The translations under genes and the position numbers were made by a program. Below are positions 5,131 through 11,333 of a stretch of DNA of 11,333 bases, piece by piece. The notes below the pieces were generated by a model. It was not told the origin of the DNA and did no database searches. It was given only the letters and a program-made list of their open reading frames with translations. The DNA comes from DATBFX01 sp036558305. GTDB taxonomy: Bacteria > Chloroflexota > Chloroflexia > Thermomicrobiales > UBA6265. The stretch spans positions 1-11,333 of the forward strand of contig DATBFX010000629.1 in assembly GCA_036558305.1 (NCBI GenBank), in the 5' to 3' direction. Position 1 is the stretch's first letter, and the number at the start of each line of letters is the position of its first letter.

Positions 5131-6408
5131 ATGCACATGCGCGCCCCGATCGGTGCCCAACGGTCAGCCGCCCTGCTCCTGGCGTGCCTGCTGCTCCTGG
5201 CCACCGGCGTCGCCGCCCTCGGCTTCGCCTCGACCATTGCCGACCCGGTGGAGGCGCCGATGCCGACCGCCGACCCCGCCGATCACGCCGCTCTCGCCGC
5301 CGTGGGCCGATTCTACGCCGCCGCCAACGCCGTGTTGCGCACCGGCAACCCGGCATTGTTCGACGAAGCCGTCGCCCCCGACTACGTCGACCACGCGCTC
5401 CCCACCGGGATGGGGAGCGACCGCGCCGCCCTGGCCGCGCTGCTCGTCGCTCGGCATCTGACGTTTCCCGACGAGCGACTCGTCGTCGACCGCGCGGTCG
5501 TCGGCGGCGACGAGGTGGCAGTGCGCATCCACGTCGAGGGAAGTGCGACGGGAGCGTTCCTCGGCCTGCCGCTGCCGGACGCCGCCGGGGCGTGGGGACC
5601 GCTGGAATCCTTGCGCATCGAAGGGGGAGCGATCGTCGAGCGATGGGGCCAGGCGGCGCCCGTCGTGGCCCGGCCGCTCTGGCAGGTCCCGTGTCCGTCC
5701 GCGTGCACGGCGACGCCACGGGTCGAGATCGTGCTCGATCGGATCGCCGTTGCACCCGGCGAAAACCGGGATTTCGGCGGCGATGCGGCGGTGCGGCTCG
5801 TCGTCGTCGAGACGGGATCGCTCGTCGCGGGCGGCGAGACGGGCAACCCCGATGACGGGCGGTCGGTCCTGCCCCCCCTCCTGATCGGCCGCGGCGGCGT
5901 CGCGGTGGAGGGAACGCGACCGGCACTGCCGTCGTCGCCGGACGCGGTCGAGGTGACCGACGGCGACGCCGTGCTGATCGGACCGATGACCCGCCTCGCC
6001 GCGAGGAACCAGGGGAGTGCGCCCGCCGCGGTGGTCACCGCCGCGTTCGCGGCGTCCGGCGAACTGCCGGTCGGGATGGAGACCAAGGATCGCGCGGTCA
6101 CCGAGGTCGCCCTTTCGCGAGACACGACCGTCGCGGCCGGTCGACTCGTGCTCGCCCCCGGGGGCGAGCTGACCATCCCCGCGGCGGGGACCGGAACCGT
6201 GCTCGTCGTCGTCGAAACGGGCGAGTTGGAGGTGGCGAGGACGAGCGGCTCGGGTGGGGTGGAGATGCGGCGGGCCGTCGAGGCCGGGGCGGGAACGGAA
6301 GCGATCCCGGGCGATCGATGGACGTCCGGTACCGGCGAGCCCGTCACCCTTCTGGTGGTGGCGATCGCGGCGAATTCCCAAGCCGCCGGAGCCACTCCGG
6401 CGTCGTAG
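5131..6408 (+). CDS. Secreted SnoaL-like / double cupin-like protein
   Basis: From the ATG at 5131 the product has 425 residues. Residues 1-33 are a signal peptide or membrane anchor (RSAALLLACLLLLATGVAAL). Residues of about 52-175 have the SnoaL-like/ester-cyclase pattern: VGRFYAAANAVLRTGNPALF, then VAPDYVDHALPTG, then a hydrophobic strand AVRIHVEGSATGAFLG, then LRIEGGAIVERWGQ. Two cupin-like beta-barrel segments follow at about 197-306 (LDRIAVAPGE, VVVETGSL, VTDGDAVLIGP) and 328-413 (GRLVLAPGGELTIP, VVVETGELEV, AIPGDRW). The metal-binding His residues typical of catalytic cupins are absent, so a binding or structural role seems more likely than catalysis. The start is chosen over an in-frame ATG at 5056 because it has GGAG eight bases upstream and opens the signal peptide. 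Substrate unknown. Confidence 0.75.
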   Translation: MHMRAPIGAQRSAALLLACLLLLATGVAALGFASTIADPVEAPMPTADPADHAALAAVGRFYAAANAVLRTGNPALFDEAVAPDYVDHALPTGMGSDRAALAALLVARHLTFPDERLVVDRAVVGGDEVAVRIHVEGSATGAFLGLPLPDAAGAWGPLESLRIEGGAIVERWGQAAPVVARPLWQVPCPSACTATPRVEIVLDRIAVAPGENRDFGGDAAVRLVVVETGSLVAGGETGNPDDGRSVLPPLLIGRGGVAVEGTRPALPSSPDAVEVTDGDAVLIGPMTRLAARNQGSAPAAVVTAAFAASGELPVGMETKDRAVTEVALSRDTTVAAGRLVLAPGGELTIPAAGTGTVLVVVETGELEVARTSGSGGVEMRRAVEAGAGTEAIPGDRWTSGTGEPVTLLVVAIAANSQAAGATPAS

Positions 6409-6460
6409 GGCTCCCCGAGTGGCAGGAGGGAATCCGGGCAACGGGGTAGGAGCGACGGTC

Positions 6461-6482
6461 GCGCCGGATCGCCCGGCGCTTT
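6461..6482 (+). terminator. Hairpin terminator after the SnoaL-cupin gene (putative)
   Basis: GCGCCGG, loop ATCGC, CCGGCGC make a perfect 7-bp GC stem followed by TTT, 53 bases after the stop at 6408. The T-run is short for an intrinsic terminator. It touches the stop codon of the convergent DUF1508 gene, an expected place to end + strand transcripts. Confidence 0.5.
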
Positions 6483-6802
6483 CACACGGGCTTGAGGAGA
6501 GCTTGCGGGGCGGAGCGTTGGACGGCGGCGAAACCGCGGCGGCAACCGGCAGCGGTCGCGTACGCCTCGCCGGAGTCGGCGAAGGTCCGGCCGTTGCTCG
6601 CCCGCAGGCGCCAGCGGTGACCGCCGCCGGCGTCGCGATAGAACTCGGGGTCGGCCGCGGTGCGGACCAGGTCGATGCCGTGCTCGCAGTCGGCGCGGTT
6701 GTGGTACCCCTCGCCAGAGTCGGCGATGAGGCGGCCGTTGCGGGCGCGCAGGCGCCAGCGGTACTCGTTCTTGGCGTCCCGATAGAGTTCGAAGGCAGCC
6801 AT
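6482..6802 (-). CDS. DUF1508 (YegP-like) protein with two repeats
   Basis: This 106-residue protein is made of two DUF1508 repeats, residues about 3-48 and 53-96. Each has the family pattern F-x-L/F-Y-x-D-x-x-x-x-Y/H-RWRLRAxNGRxxADSGExY followed by a helix with a Cys near ADCEHGI or AGCRRGF. This matches E. coli YegP in layout and size; the family's biochemical function is unknown, and it is probably cytosolic. The ATG at 6802 has GGGGAG six bases upstream, so an in-frame ATG at 6844 is not needed. It lies 86 bases after hyuB on the same strand, but whether it belongs to that operon is unclear; it looks like a separate gene. It is convergent with the SnoaL-cupin gene. Confidence 0.9.
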   Translation of the reverse strand: MAAFELYRDAKNEYRWRLRARNGRLIADSGEGYHNRADCEHGIDLVRTAADPEFYRDAGGGHRWRLRASNGRTFADSGEAYATAAGCRRGFAAVQRSAPQALLKPV

Positions 6803-6888
6803 TCGCCACTCCCCTGGTCGTCCGCCCGGCACATTGGTTGCCAATTGTGACAGATTCGGTGCGAGCGCGGTCGCGGCCTGGGTCGGGC

Positions 6889-8631
6889 TCAGTCCGCGGC
6901 TGGTGCCGTCTTCGCTTGTCGCGCCCGTGCGGTGGCAGCGAGGTCGATCTCGCCGGTCGCGGCGTCGAGGACGACGCCGTAGTGGGCGGCGGCGTAGGCC
7001 GGAGTGATCAGTTCGTTGCGGAGGTCGCGGCGGACGAGGTCGGGGTCGCGGGCGAAGGGATCGCCCCAGCCGCCGCCGCCGGCGAGGGTGTGGCGGATGA
7101 CGTCGCCGCGGCGGATCGGGGTCATGCCCATCGGCGGCAGGACGCGCTCCTTGGGTCCGGGGTTGAGGACGTTCCAGGACGGGGTGCCCGGTTGGCCGCC
7201 ACGTAACCCGTAGGGCGGGAAGCGGCGCTTGTCCGAGCGCAATTGGAGGACGGCGGAGTCGGCGAGGCAGCGGACCTGGCGCACCTGAGCGAGGGCGCCG
7301 CGATGCAATCCAGGTCCGCCGGAATCGGGGAGGAGACCGTATTCCTCGATCCGCACCGGGAGCTCGACCTCGGCGATCTCGACCGGGGTGTTGGCGATGT
7401 TGGAACCGGGGTGCGGGATGCCTTCAGCGCCGTCGCGCCAGGGCGCGCCACCGCGGGCGCCGGCGACGAGATCGACGTAGACGAAGGGGCGGAACTCGGC
7501 GTCGTAGCCACCCATGCTGATGATCGTGTTGCCGCCTTCGCCGTCGGCCGGGACGCGGTCGGGCGCAGCCTGGGCCAGGGCGCCGAGGACGGTGTCGATA
7601 ATCCGGAAGCCGGTGATGCCGCGGGCGCCGCAGGCGCCGGGGAGGACCGGGTGCACGACCGTGCCCGGCGGGGCGACGATTTCGATCGGGCGGAAGTAGC
7701 CGGCCGAGTTCGGGACGGCGGGGTCGAGGATCAACCGGATGGCGCCATAGACGGCCGACTTGGAGAAGGCGATCGGGGAATTGATCCCCGCCTTGACCTG
7801 GGGCGAGGTGCCGGCGAAGTCGACCGTCAACCGGTCGCCGGCGATGGTGAGGGCGACGCGGATGGTGATCGGCCCCGAGTCGAGGTTGTCGCCGTCGATG
7901 TGGCCGGCGAAGTCGTAGCGGCCGTCGGGCAAGGCGGCGATCTCCTCGCGCGCCAACCGCTCGCTGTAGTCGAGGAGGGCGGCGGCGTAGCGGCGGACCG
8001 TCGCCGCGTCGTAGCGGTCGACCAGCGCCAGGTACTCGCGTTCGCCGATCAGGACGGCGGCGATCTCGGCGCGGAGGTCGCCGAGGACCTTGTCGGGGAC
8101 GCGGACGTTGCGCTCGATGATGGCGAAGATCGCCTCGTTGGGGACGCCCCGGTCGTAGAGTTTGAGGGCGGGCAGGCAGATCCCTTCCTGGTAGATCTCG
8201 GTCGCCTCGGTCGAATTGCTGCCGGGGACGAGCCCGCCGACGTCGGTGTGGTGGGCGAGGGCGCAGGCGAAGCCCTGGAGCTCGTCGCCGGCGAAGACCG
8301 GTTTGATGACGTAGATGTCGGGGAGGTGGATACCGCCGGCGGTGTAGGGGTCGTTGAGGATGAAGACGTCGCCGGGGAAGATGCGACCGTCGTACCGGCG
8401 AAGGATGTTCTTGACCGCGCTGGGAAACGACCCGAGGTGAAGGACGATCGTCAATCCCTGGGCGATCACCTCGCCGGTGCGATCGCAGAATCCGGTCGAG
8501 TAGTCGAGGGCATCCTTGACCACGCCGGAGTAGGCGGTCCGCATGATGGTCAGGGCCATCTCGTCGACGATGCTGCCGAGACCGTTCTGGACGACTTCGA
8601 AGGTGACGGGGTCGATGGGTGTGGTTGACAA
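6889..8631 (-). CDS. hyuB: Hydantoinase B / oxoprolinase-type beta subunit
   Basis: This 580-residue protein has strong HyuB features throughout: PVTFEVVQNGLGSIVDEMAL at the start, RTAYSGVVKDALDYSTGFCD (31-50), GDVFILNDPYTAGGIHLPDI (87-106), AHHTDVGG (126-133), ATEIYQEGICLPA, and near the end TLAGGGGWGDPFARDPDLVR followed by YGVVLD. The family works with HyuA in ATP-dependent opening of hydantoins, 5-oxoproline or related cyclic amides; substrates of individual members cannot be read from sequence. Length is usual for the family. The start is TTG at 8631 with AAGGGGA five bases upstream (8637-8643); no ATG or GTG fits better. A long inverted repeat begins directly beyond this ribosome binding site. 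It is the third gene of the - strand operon, after hyuA and a deacylase. Confidence 0.93.
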   Translation of the reverse strand: MSTTPIDPVTFEVVQNGLGSIVDEMALTIMRTAYSGVVKDALDYSTGFCDRTGEVIAQGLTIVLHLGSFPSAVKNILRRYDGRIFPGDVFILNDPYTAGGIHLPDIYVIKPVFAGDELQGFACALAHHTDVGGLVPGSNSTEATEIYQEGICLPALKLYDRGVPNEAIFAIIERNVRVPDKVLGDLRAEIAAVLIGEREYLALVDRYDAATVRRYAAALLDYSERLAREEIAALPDGRYDFAGHIDGDNLDSGPITIRVALTIAGDRLTVDFAGTSPQVKAGINSPIAFSKSAVYGAIRLILDPAVPNSAGYFRPIEIVAPPGTVVHPVLPGACGARGITGFRIIDTVLGALAQAAPDRVPADGEGGNTIISMGGYDAEFRPFVYVDLVAGARGGAPWRDGAEGIPHPGSNIANTPVEIAEVELPVRIEEYGLLPDSGGPGLHRGALAQVRQVRCLADSAVLQLRSDKRRFPPYGLRGGQPGTPSWNVLNPGPKERVLPPMGMTPIRRGDVIRHTLAGGGGWGDPFARDPDLVRRDLRNELITPAYAAAHYGVVLDAATGEIDLAATARARQAKTAPAAD

Positions 8632-8636
8632 AGCAA

Positions 8637-8643
8637 TCCCCTT
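8637..8643 (-). promoter_or_regulatory. Ribosome binding site supporting the TTG start of hyuB
   Basis: AAGGGGA lies five bases upstream of TTG at 8631 on the - strand. The arm of the adjacent inverted repeat begins at the very next base (8644), so folding of the repeat in the mRNA could affect access of ribosomes. Confidence 0.6.
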
Positions 8644-8727
8644 GTAGGGGTGCACGGCCGTGCGCCCCGCTCCGAATGCCGCGATGCGCCCTGGCGGACG
8701 CGAGGGCGCACGGCCGTGCATCCCTAC
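8644..8727. repeat. Long inverted repeat between the deacylase gene and hyuB
   Basis: The arms 8644-8667 and 8704-8727 are 24 bases each and pair with one mismatch (8650 against 8721), around a 36-base centre. Each arm contains the perfect 12-bp palindrome GCACGGCCGTGC, so alternative folds exist. The right arm includes the TAG stop codon of the deacylase gene (8724-8726); the left arm touches the hyuB ribosome binding site. No transposase or target duplication is visible. It looks like a dispersed palindromic element that landed in the operon, possibly working as a translation or mRNA-stability switch. Confidence 0.8.
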
Positions 8728-10304
8728 GACCGCCGCAACACCTCCCCGCCACGATCGCCGGTTGCCTCGCCGTTTTGCAAGGTGACGACGCCGTTGACGA
8801 CGACGTGGTCCATGCCGGTTGCCGGTCGGTTCGGTGCGTCGAGGGTGCCTTGCTCGGCGAAGGTGGCGGGGTCGAAGACGACGACGTCGGCCCTGCAACC
8901 CTCGGCGAGGCGGCCGCGGTCGGCGAGACCGAACCGACGGGCGGGGGCATCGGCGAGTTTCTGGATCGCCGCCTCGAGGGTGAAGGCGGCGCGTTCGCGG
9001 ACGAAGCGGCGGAAGAACCAGGCGGCCCAGGTGTAGGCGCCGAGGAAGGTGGAACCTGCCAAGGGGCCGTCGGTCGCCAGCGCGGTGGCGTCCGAGCCGA
9101 TGGTGCAGAGACCGTGGCAGTAGGCGAAGAGCAACTCGTCTTCCTCGTAGGAGAGGCAGACGACCATCGGCGCGTGCGGATCGGCCGCTTCGGCGAGGAG
9201 GACGTCGAAGACGGCGTCGAAGGGGTCGCCGCCGGGTCCGGCGATCTCGGCGAAGCTCTTGCCGACCAGGTCCGGCCGGCGTTCGCTCCGGAAGAGGAAG
9301 ACGCGGTCCCAACCGCCGAGACCGAAGCTCGAGATGATGCTTTCGTGGCGCCGCAGCCGGTCGCGGACGGCGGGGTCGCGGAGACGCGCCGCGAGCGCGG
9401 GCGGGCCGCCGGCGAGCGCCCAGGAGGGGAGGGCGGCGCTGAGGTTGGTGATGCCATGGAGACGCGTGTGGGCGTCGAAAGCGACGTCGAGCCCGTGCGA
9501 CCGTGCGCGGTCGACGACCGCGATCGCGCGCTCCAGGGTGTCCGGCGGACCGCCGCGGCGGGGGATGAGGTGGGAGACCTGGAGCGGGACACCGGCGGTG
9601 GTGGCGACGCGGACGGCTTCCTCGATCGCCGCGACGGCGTGGACGTCGCGGTTGCGGGTGTGGGTGGTGTAGATGCCGCCCCGCCGCGCGACGACCCGGC
9701 AGAGGCAGACCGTCTCCTCCTCCGTCGTCGCCCGCTCGGAGGGATACTCGAGCCCGGTCGAAAACCCGAACGCCCCGGCCTCCAGTCCCTCCTCCAGCAG
9801 CGACGCCATCTCCCGGCGCTCGTCCGGTGTCGCCGGACGGTCGTCGAGACCGAGGGTGGCGAGGCGGAGGTTGCCGTTCGGGACGAGCGGGACGACGTTG
9901 ACGGCGGGATGGGCTTGTTCGAGCCGTTCGAGGTAGCTGGCGGTCGTCGCCCAGTCGAGGGGGAAGCCGGGGAGGTAGCCGTAGATGTTGCCGGTCACCT
10001 GGTCCGCGCGGGCGATCGGGGCGCAGCCGTGACCGCAGTTGCCGATGACCTCCGTCGTCACCCCCTGGGCGATCGAGCTTTGCGCCCTGGGATCGACGAG
10101 CAGCGTGAAATCCGAGTGGCTATGGATGTCGACGAAACCGGGCGCGACGACTTTGCCCTCGGCGTCGAGCGAGATCGCCGCGGTTTGCGCGGCAAGGTCG
10201 CCGATCGCCGCAATCCGGTTACCGGCGATGCCGAGGTCGGCACGGCGGGGCGGGGCGCCGGTGCCGTCGACGAGCGTTCCGTTGCGGATGATGAGGTCGA
10301 ACAC
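8724..10304 (-). CDS. N-acyl-D-amino-acid deacylase (D-aminoacylase, amidohydrolase superfamily)
   Basis: The 526-residue protein begins with the small beta-domain MFDLIIRNGTLVDGTGAPPR and continues into a TIM barrel. The metal site is visible: GFVDIHSHSD (His61, His63), the D-aminoacylase-type Cys in EVIGNCGHG (Cys90), His215 in YTTHTRN, His245 in QVSHL and the catalytic-type Asp405 in TIGSDA. The C-terminus returns to the beta-domain (GCRADVVVFDP, MDHVVVNGVVTLQNGE). Family members hydrolyse N-acyl-D-amino acids in the cytosol using zinc. The GTG start has AGAGGA seven bases upstream. It is placed between hyuA and hyuB on the same strand, suggesting that it handles a product of ring opening; a role as N-carbamoyl or dipeptide hydrolase cannot be excluded. 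The stop codon lies in an inverted repeat. Confidence 0.9.
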   Translation of the reverse strand: MFDLIIRNGTLVDGTGAPPRRADLGIAGNRIAAIGDLAAQTAAISLDAEGKVVAPGFVDIHSHSDFTLLVDPRAQSSIAQGVTTEVIGNCGHGCAPIARADQVTGNIYGYLPGFPLDWATTASYLERLEQAHPAVNVVPLVPNGNLRLATLGLDDRPATPDERREMASLLEEGLEAGAFGFSTGLEYPSERATTEEETVCLCRVVARRGGIYTTHTRNRDVHAVAAIEEAVRVATTAGVPLQVSHLIPRRGGPPDTLERAIAVVDRARSHGLDVAFDAHTRLHGITNLSAALPSWALAGGPPALAARLRDPAVRDRLRRHESIISSFGLGGWDRVFLFRSERRPDLVGKSFAEIAGPGGDPFDAVFDVLLAEAADPHAPMVVCLSYEEDELLFAYCHGLCTIGSDATALATDGPLAGSTFLGAYTWAAWFFRRFVRERAAFTLEAAIQKLADAPARRFGLADRGRLAEGCRADVVVFDPATFAEQGTLDAPNRPATGMDHVVVNGVVTLQNGEATGDRGGEVLRRS

Positions 10305-10366
10305 TGGTCTGTCCTCTGATGCCCCGGCGGTTCAACGTGGACGCGTTTGTCCTCGACCGCCGACGG

Positions 10367-10448
10367 GAGAGGTCCTTCGCTGCGCTCAGGATGTTCAATT
10401 GAGGAGCACCCCTCCCCTGAACATCCTGAGCGCAGCGAAGGACCTCTC
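10367..10448. repeat. Perfect 31-bp inverted repeat between hyuA and the deacylase gene
   Basis: Arms 10367-10397 and 10418-10448 are exact reverse complements over 31 bases (left arm begins GAGAGGTCCTTCGCTGCGCT), with a 20-base centre. The stem ends 22 bases after the hyuA stop and 63 bases before the deacylase start. It lacks a T-run on either strand and has no flanking target duplication that I can see. The perfect arms suggest a recent, non-autonomous palindromic element, different in sequence from the one at 8644-8727. Confidence 0.85.
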
Positions 10449-10469
10449 TGCGTCCCTGCCAATCGCGAT

Positions 10470-11333
10470 TCACACGGCGATCACCACGTTGTTCCATTCG
10501 TCCAGGTGCATCCGGCAACCGGGCGGGATGACCGTGGTCGCGTCGTACTCCTCGACGATCGCCGGGCCGGGTTGGGGACGGCGATCGAGGTCGAACCGGG
10601 CGATCGCGGGTGTTTCCAGGTAGCCGAGCGCCGGGCCGAAGTAGGCGCGGCGGGTGCCTCGTTCGGGGCGGCGCCGGTCCTCCATCGGCGCCAACGGACG
10701 GGCGCGGTCCTGCTCGTAGCGGGCGGTGACGCGGAGGTTGACCAGTTCGACGGGGGCGTCGGTGGCGCGGTGCCCGTAGGTGCGTTCGTGCTCGGCGCCG
10801 AACGCCTCGATCAGGTCCGCCATCGCCGTCGCGTCGATGGTGCCCGCGGGGGCGGCAACGGTGAGTTCGTAGCCCTGGCCAACATAACGCAGATCCGCAG
10901 AGCGGCGACAGGTCGGCTCCGCCCCCATTGCCTGGCCGGCGTTCAACTCGCGACGGGCATGCTCCTCGAGACGGCAGAAGGTGGCGTTGACCGCGGCGAG
11001 GTCGATCGCCTCGGTCCGGCCGAACAGGGTCTGGACCTCGTGCCGCTCCTGACGGGCGGCGAGGAGACCGCCGGCCGAGAAGAGGCCGGGGGCGGGCGGG
11101 ACGACGACGCGCTGCATGCCGAGCTCGCGGGCGATGCCGACGGCGTGGATCGGGCCGCTGCCGCCGAAGGCGAGGAGCGCGAAGTCGCGCGGATCACGGC
11201 CGCGGTAGGTCGAAACCGCCTTGATCGCGCGGATCATCGTCACGTTGGCGACGGTGTGGACACCGAAGGCCGCTTCCGCCAGATCGAGCCCGAGCGGCCG
11301 CGCCACCGCCTCGCAGAGCGCCGCCTCGGCCAG
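10470..11333 (-). CDS. hyuA: Hydantoinase A / oxoprolinase-type alpha subunit, C-terminal part (cut by window end)
   Basis: The frame is open to the last base, so the N-terminal actin-like ATPase part lies outside the window; the GTG at 11306 is an internal codon. The visible 287 residues show typical HyuA features: VANVTMIRAIKAVSTYRGRD, LLAFGGSGPIHAVGIARELG (the phosphate-binding glycine loop, usually GGAGP), VVVPPAPGLFSAGGLLAARQ, then DLRYVGQGYELTV, EHERTYGHRATDAPVELVNL, and a beta-rich end with PGPAIVEEYDATTVIPPG. HyuA supplies ATP hydrolysis for opening cyclic amides together with HyuB. It is the first visible gene of the - strand operon, followed by the deacylase and hyuB; the operon promoter would be beyond the window. 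Confidence 0.92.
   Translation of the reverse strand: MAEAALCEAVARPLGLDLAEAAFGVHTVANVTMIRAIKAVSTYRGRDPRDFALLAFGGSGPIHAVGIARELGMQRVVVPPAPGLFSAGGLLAARQERHEVQTLFGRTEAIDLAAVNATFCRLEEHARRELNAGQAMGAEPTCRRSADLRYVGQGYELTVAAPAGTIDATAMADLIEAFGAEHERTYGHRATDAPVELVNLRVTARYEQDRARPLAPMEDRRRPERGTRRAYFGPALGYLETPAIARFDLDRRPQPGPAIVEEYDATTVIPPGCRMHLDEWNNVVIAV

Noticed and set aside
4793..6834. Long - strand open frames opposite the SnoaL-cupin gene
   Set aside because: They are Arg/Pro-rich with no domain apart from the threonine dehydratase end at 4793-4915, and the + strand frame has a signal peptide, ribosome binding site and recognisable folds.
6803..6844. N-terminal extension of the DUF1508 protein to an ATG at 6844
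   Set aside because: The family domain begins right after the ATG at 6802, which has GGGGAG six bases upstream.
7424..9592. A 722-codon - strand frame overlapping hyuB and the deacylase gene
   Set aside because: It is in another frame of the same strand and is composed of Ser/Pro/Arg-rich sequence without motifs.
7243..10319. Long + strand open frames (461 and 566 codons) opposite hyuB and the deacylase gene
   Set aside because: They are antisense to genes with clear family motifs, and their translations are low-complexity Gly/Ala/Val/Asp-rich with no domains; such shadow frames are expected at high GC.
10367..10448. Intrinsic terminator for hyuA
   Set aside because: The stem is far longer than usual and no T-run follows on either strand; the operon seems to continue into the deacylase gene.
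1..11333. tRNA or rRNA genes, CRISPR arrays, transposases, integrases or phage genes
   Set aside because: No cloverleaf-like segment, regular short repeat array or protein motif of these kinds was seen on either strand.

Overview
The window is high-GC bacterial DNA, by eye around two thirds G+C. It has GTG and TTG starts and long spurious open frames opposite the real genes. Secreted SH3b-repeat and SnoaL/cupin proteins, DUF433-DUF5615 pairs, VapBC, HyuA/HyuB and palindromic intergenic repeats together suggest a Chloroflexota-type genome, perhaps Thermomicrobia. That placement is an inference: there is no rRNA or other phylogenetic marker. No tRNA, rRNA, CRISPR array or recognisable transposase was seen.

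Region 1 (1-2242) is a cluster of toxin-antitoxin-like modules. Two successive copies of a DUF433 (antitoxin-like) plus DUF5615 (PIN-like toxin) pair run on the + strand; the first copy is cut by the window edge. In each copy the toxin start codon follows the antitoxin stop directly. A RHH antitoxin/VapC pair converges on them from the - strand. Its antitoxin has a -10 element placed for a leaderless mRNA, and a perfect 30-bp palindrome lies inside the antitoxin gene.

Region 2 (2280-4618) holds two divergent genes. One encodes a secreted double-psi beta-barrel protein with four SH3b repeats (- strand). The other encodes a two-TM membrane protein whose cytoplasmic tail resembles the C-terminal domain of RNA polymerase alpha (+ strand). 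The 308-bp gap between them holds a plausible promoter for each.

Region 3 (4619-6802) begins with a 512-bp gap containing a C-terminal remnant of a threonine dehydratase and a good sigma70-type promoter. The promoter drives a secreted SnoaL-cupin-cupin protein on the + strand, which ends near a hairpin-TTT terminator. A convergent DUF1508 (YegP-like) gene follows.

Region 4 (6889-11333) is a - strand operon in the order hyuA (cut by the window edge), N-acyl-D-amino-acid deacylase, hyuB. The ATP-dependent hydantoinase/oxoprolinase-type subunits probably open a cyclic amide, and the deacylase between them could process an N-acyl-D-amino-acid product. Each of the two intergenic gaps holds a different long inverted repeat: a perfect 31-bp stem in one and a 24-bp stem with one mismatch in the other. 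The latter starts at the hyuB ribosome binding site and takes in the deacylase stop codon.

The items most worth a second look are the membrane-anchored alphaCTD-like protein, the tandem TA modules, the two inverted repeats inside the hyu operon and the decayed threonine dehydratase end. None of these amounts to a clearly new multi-gene system.
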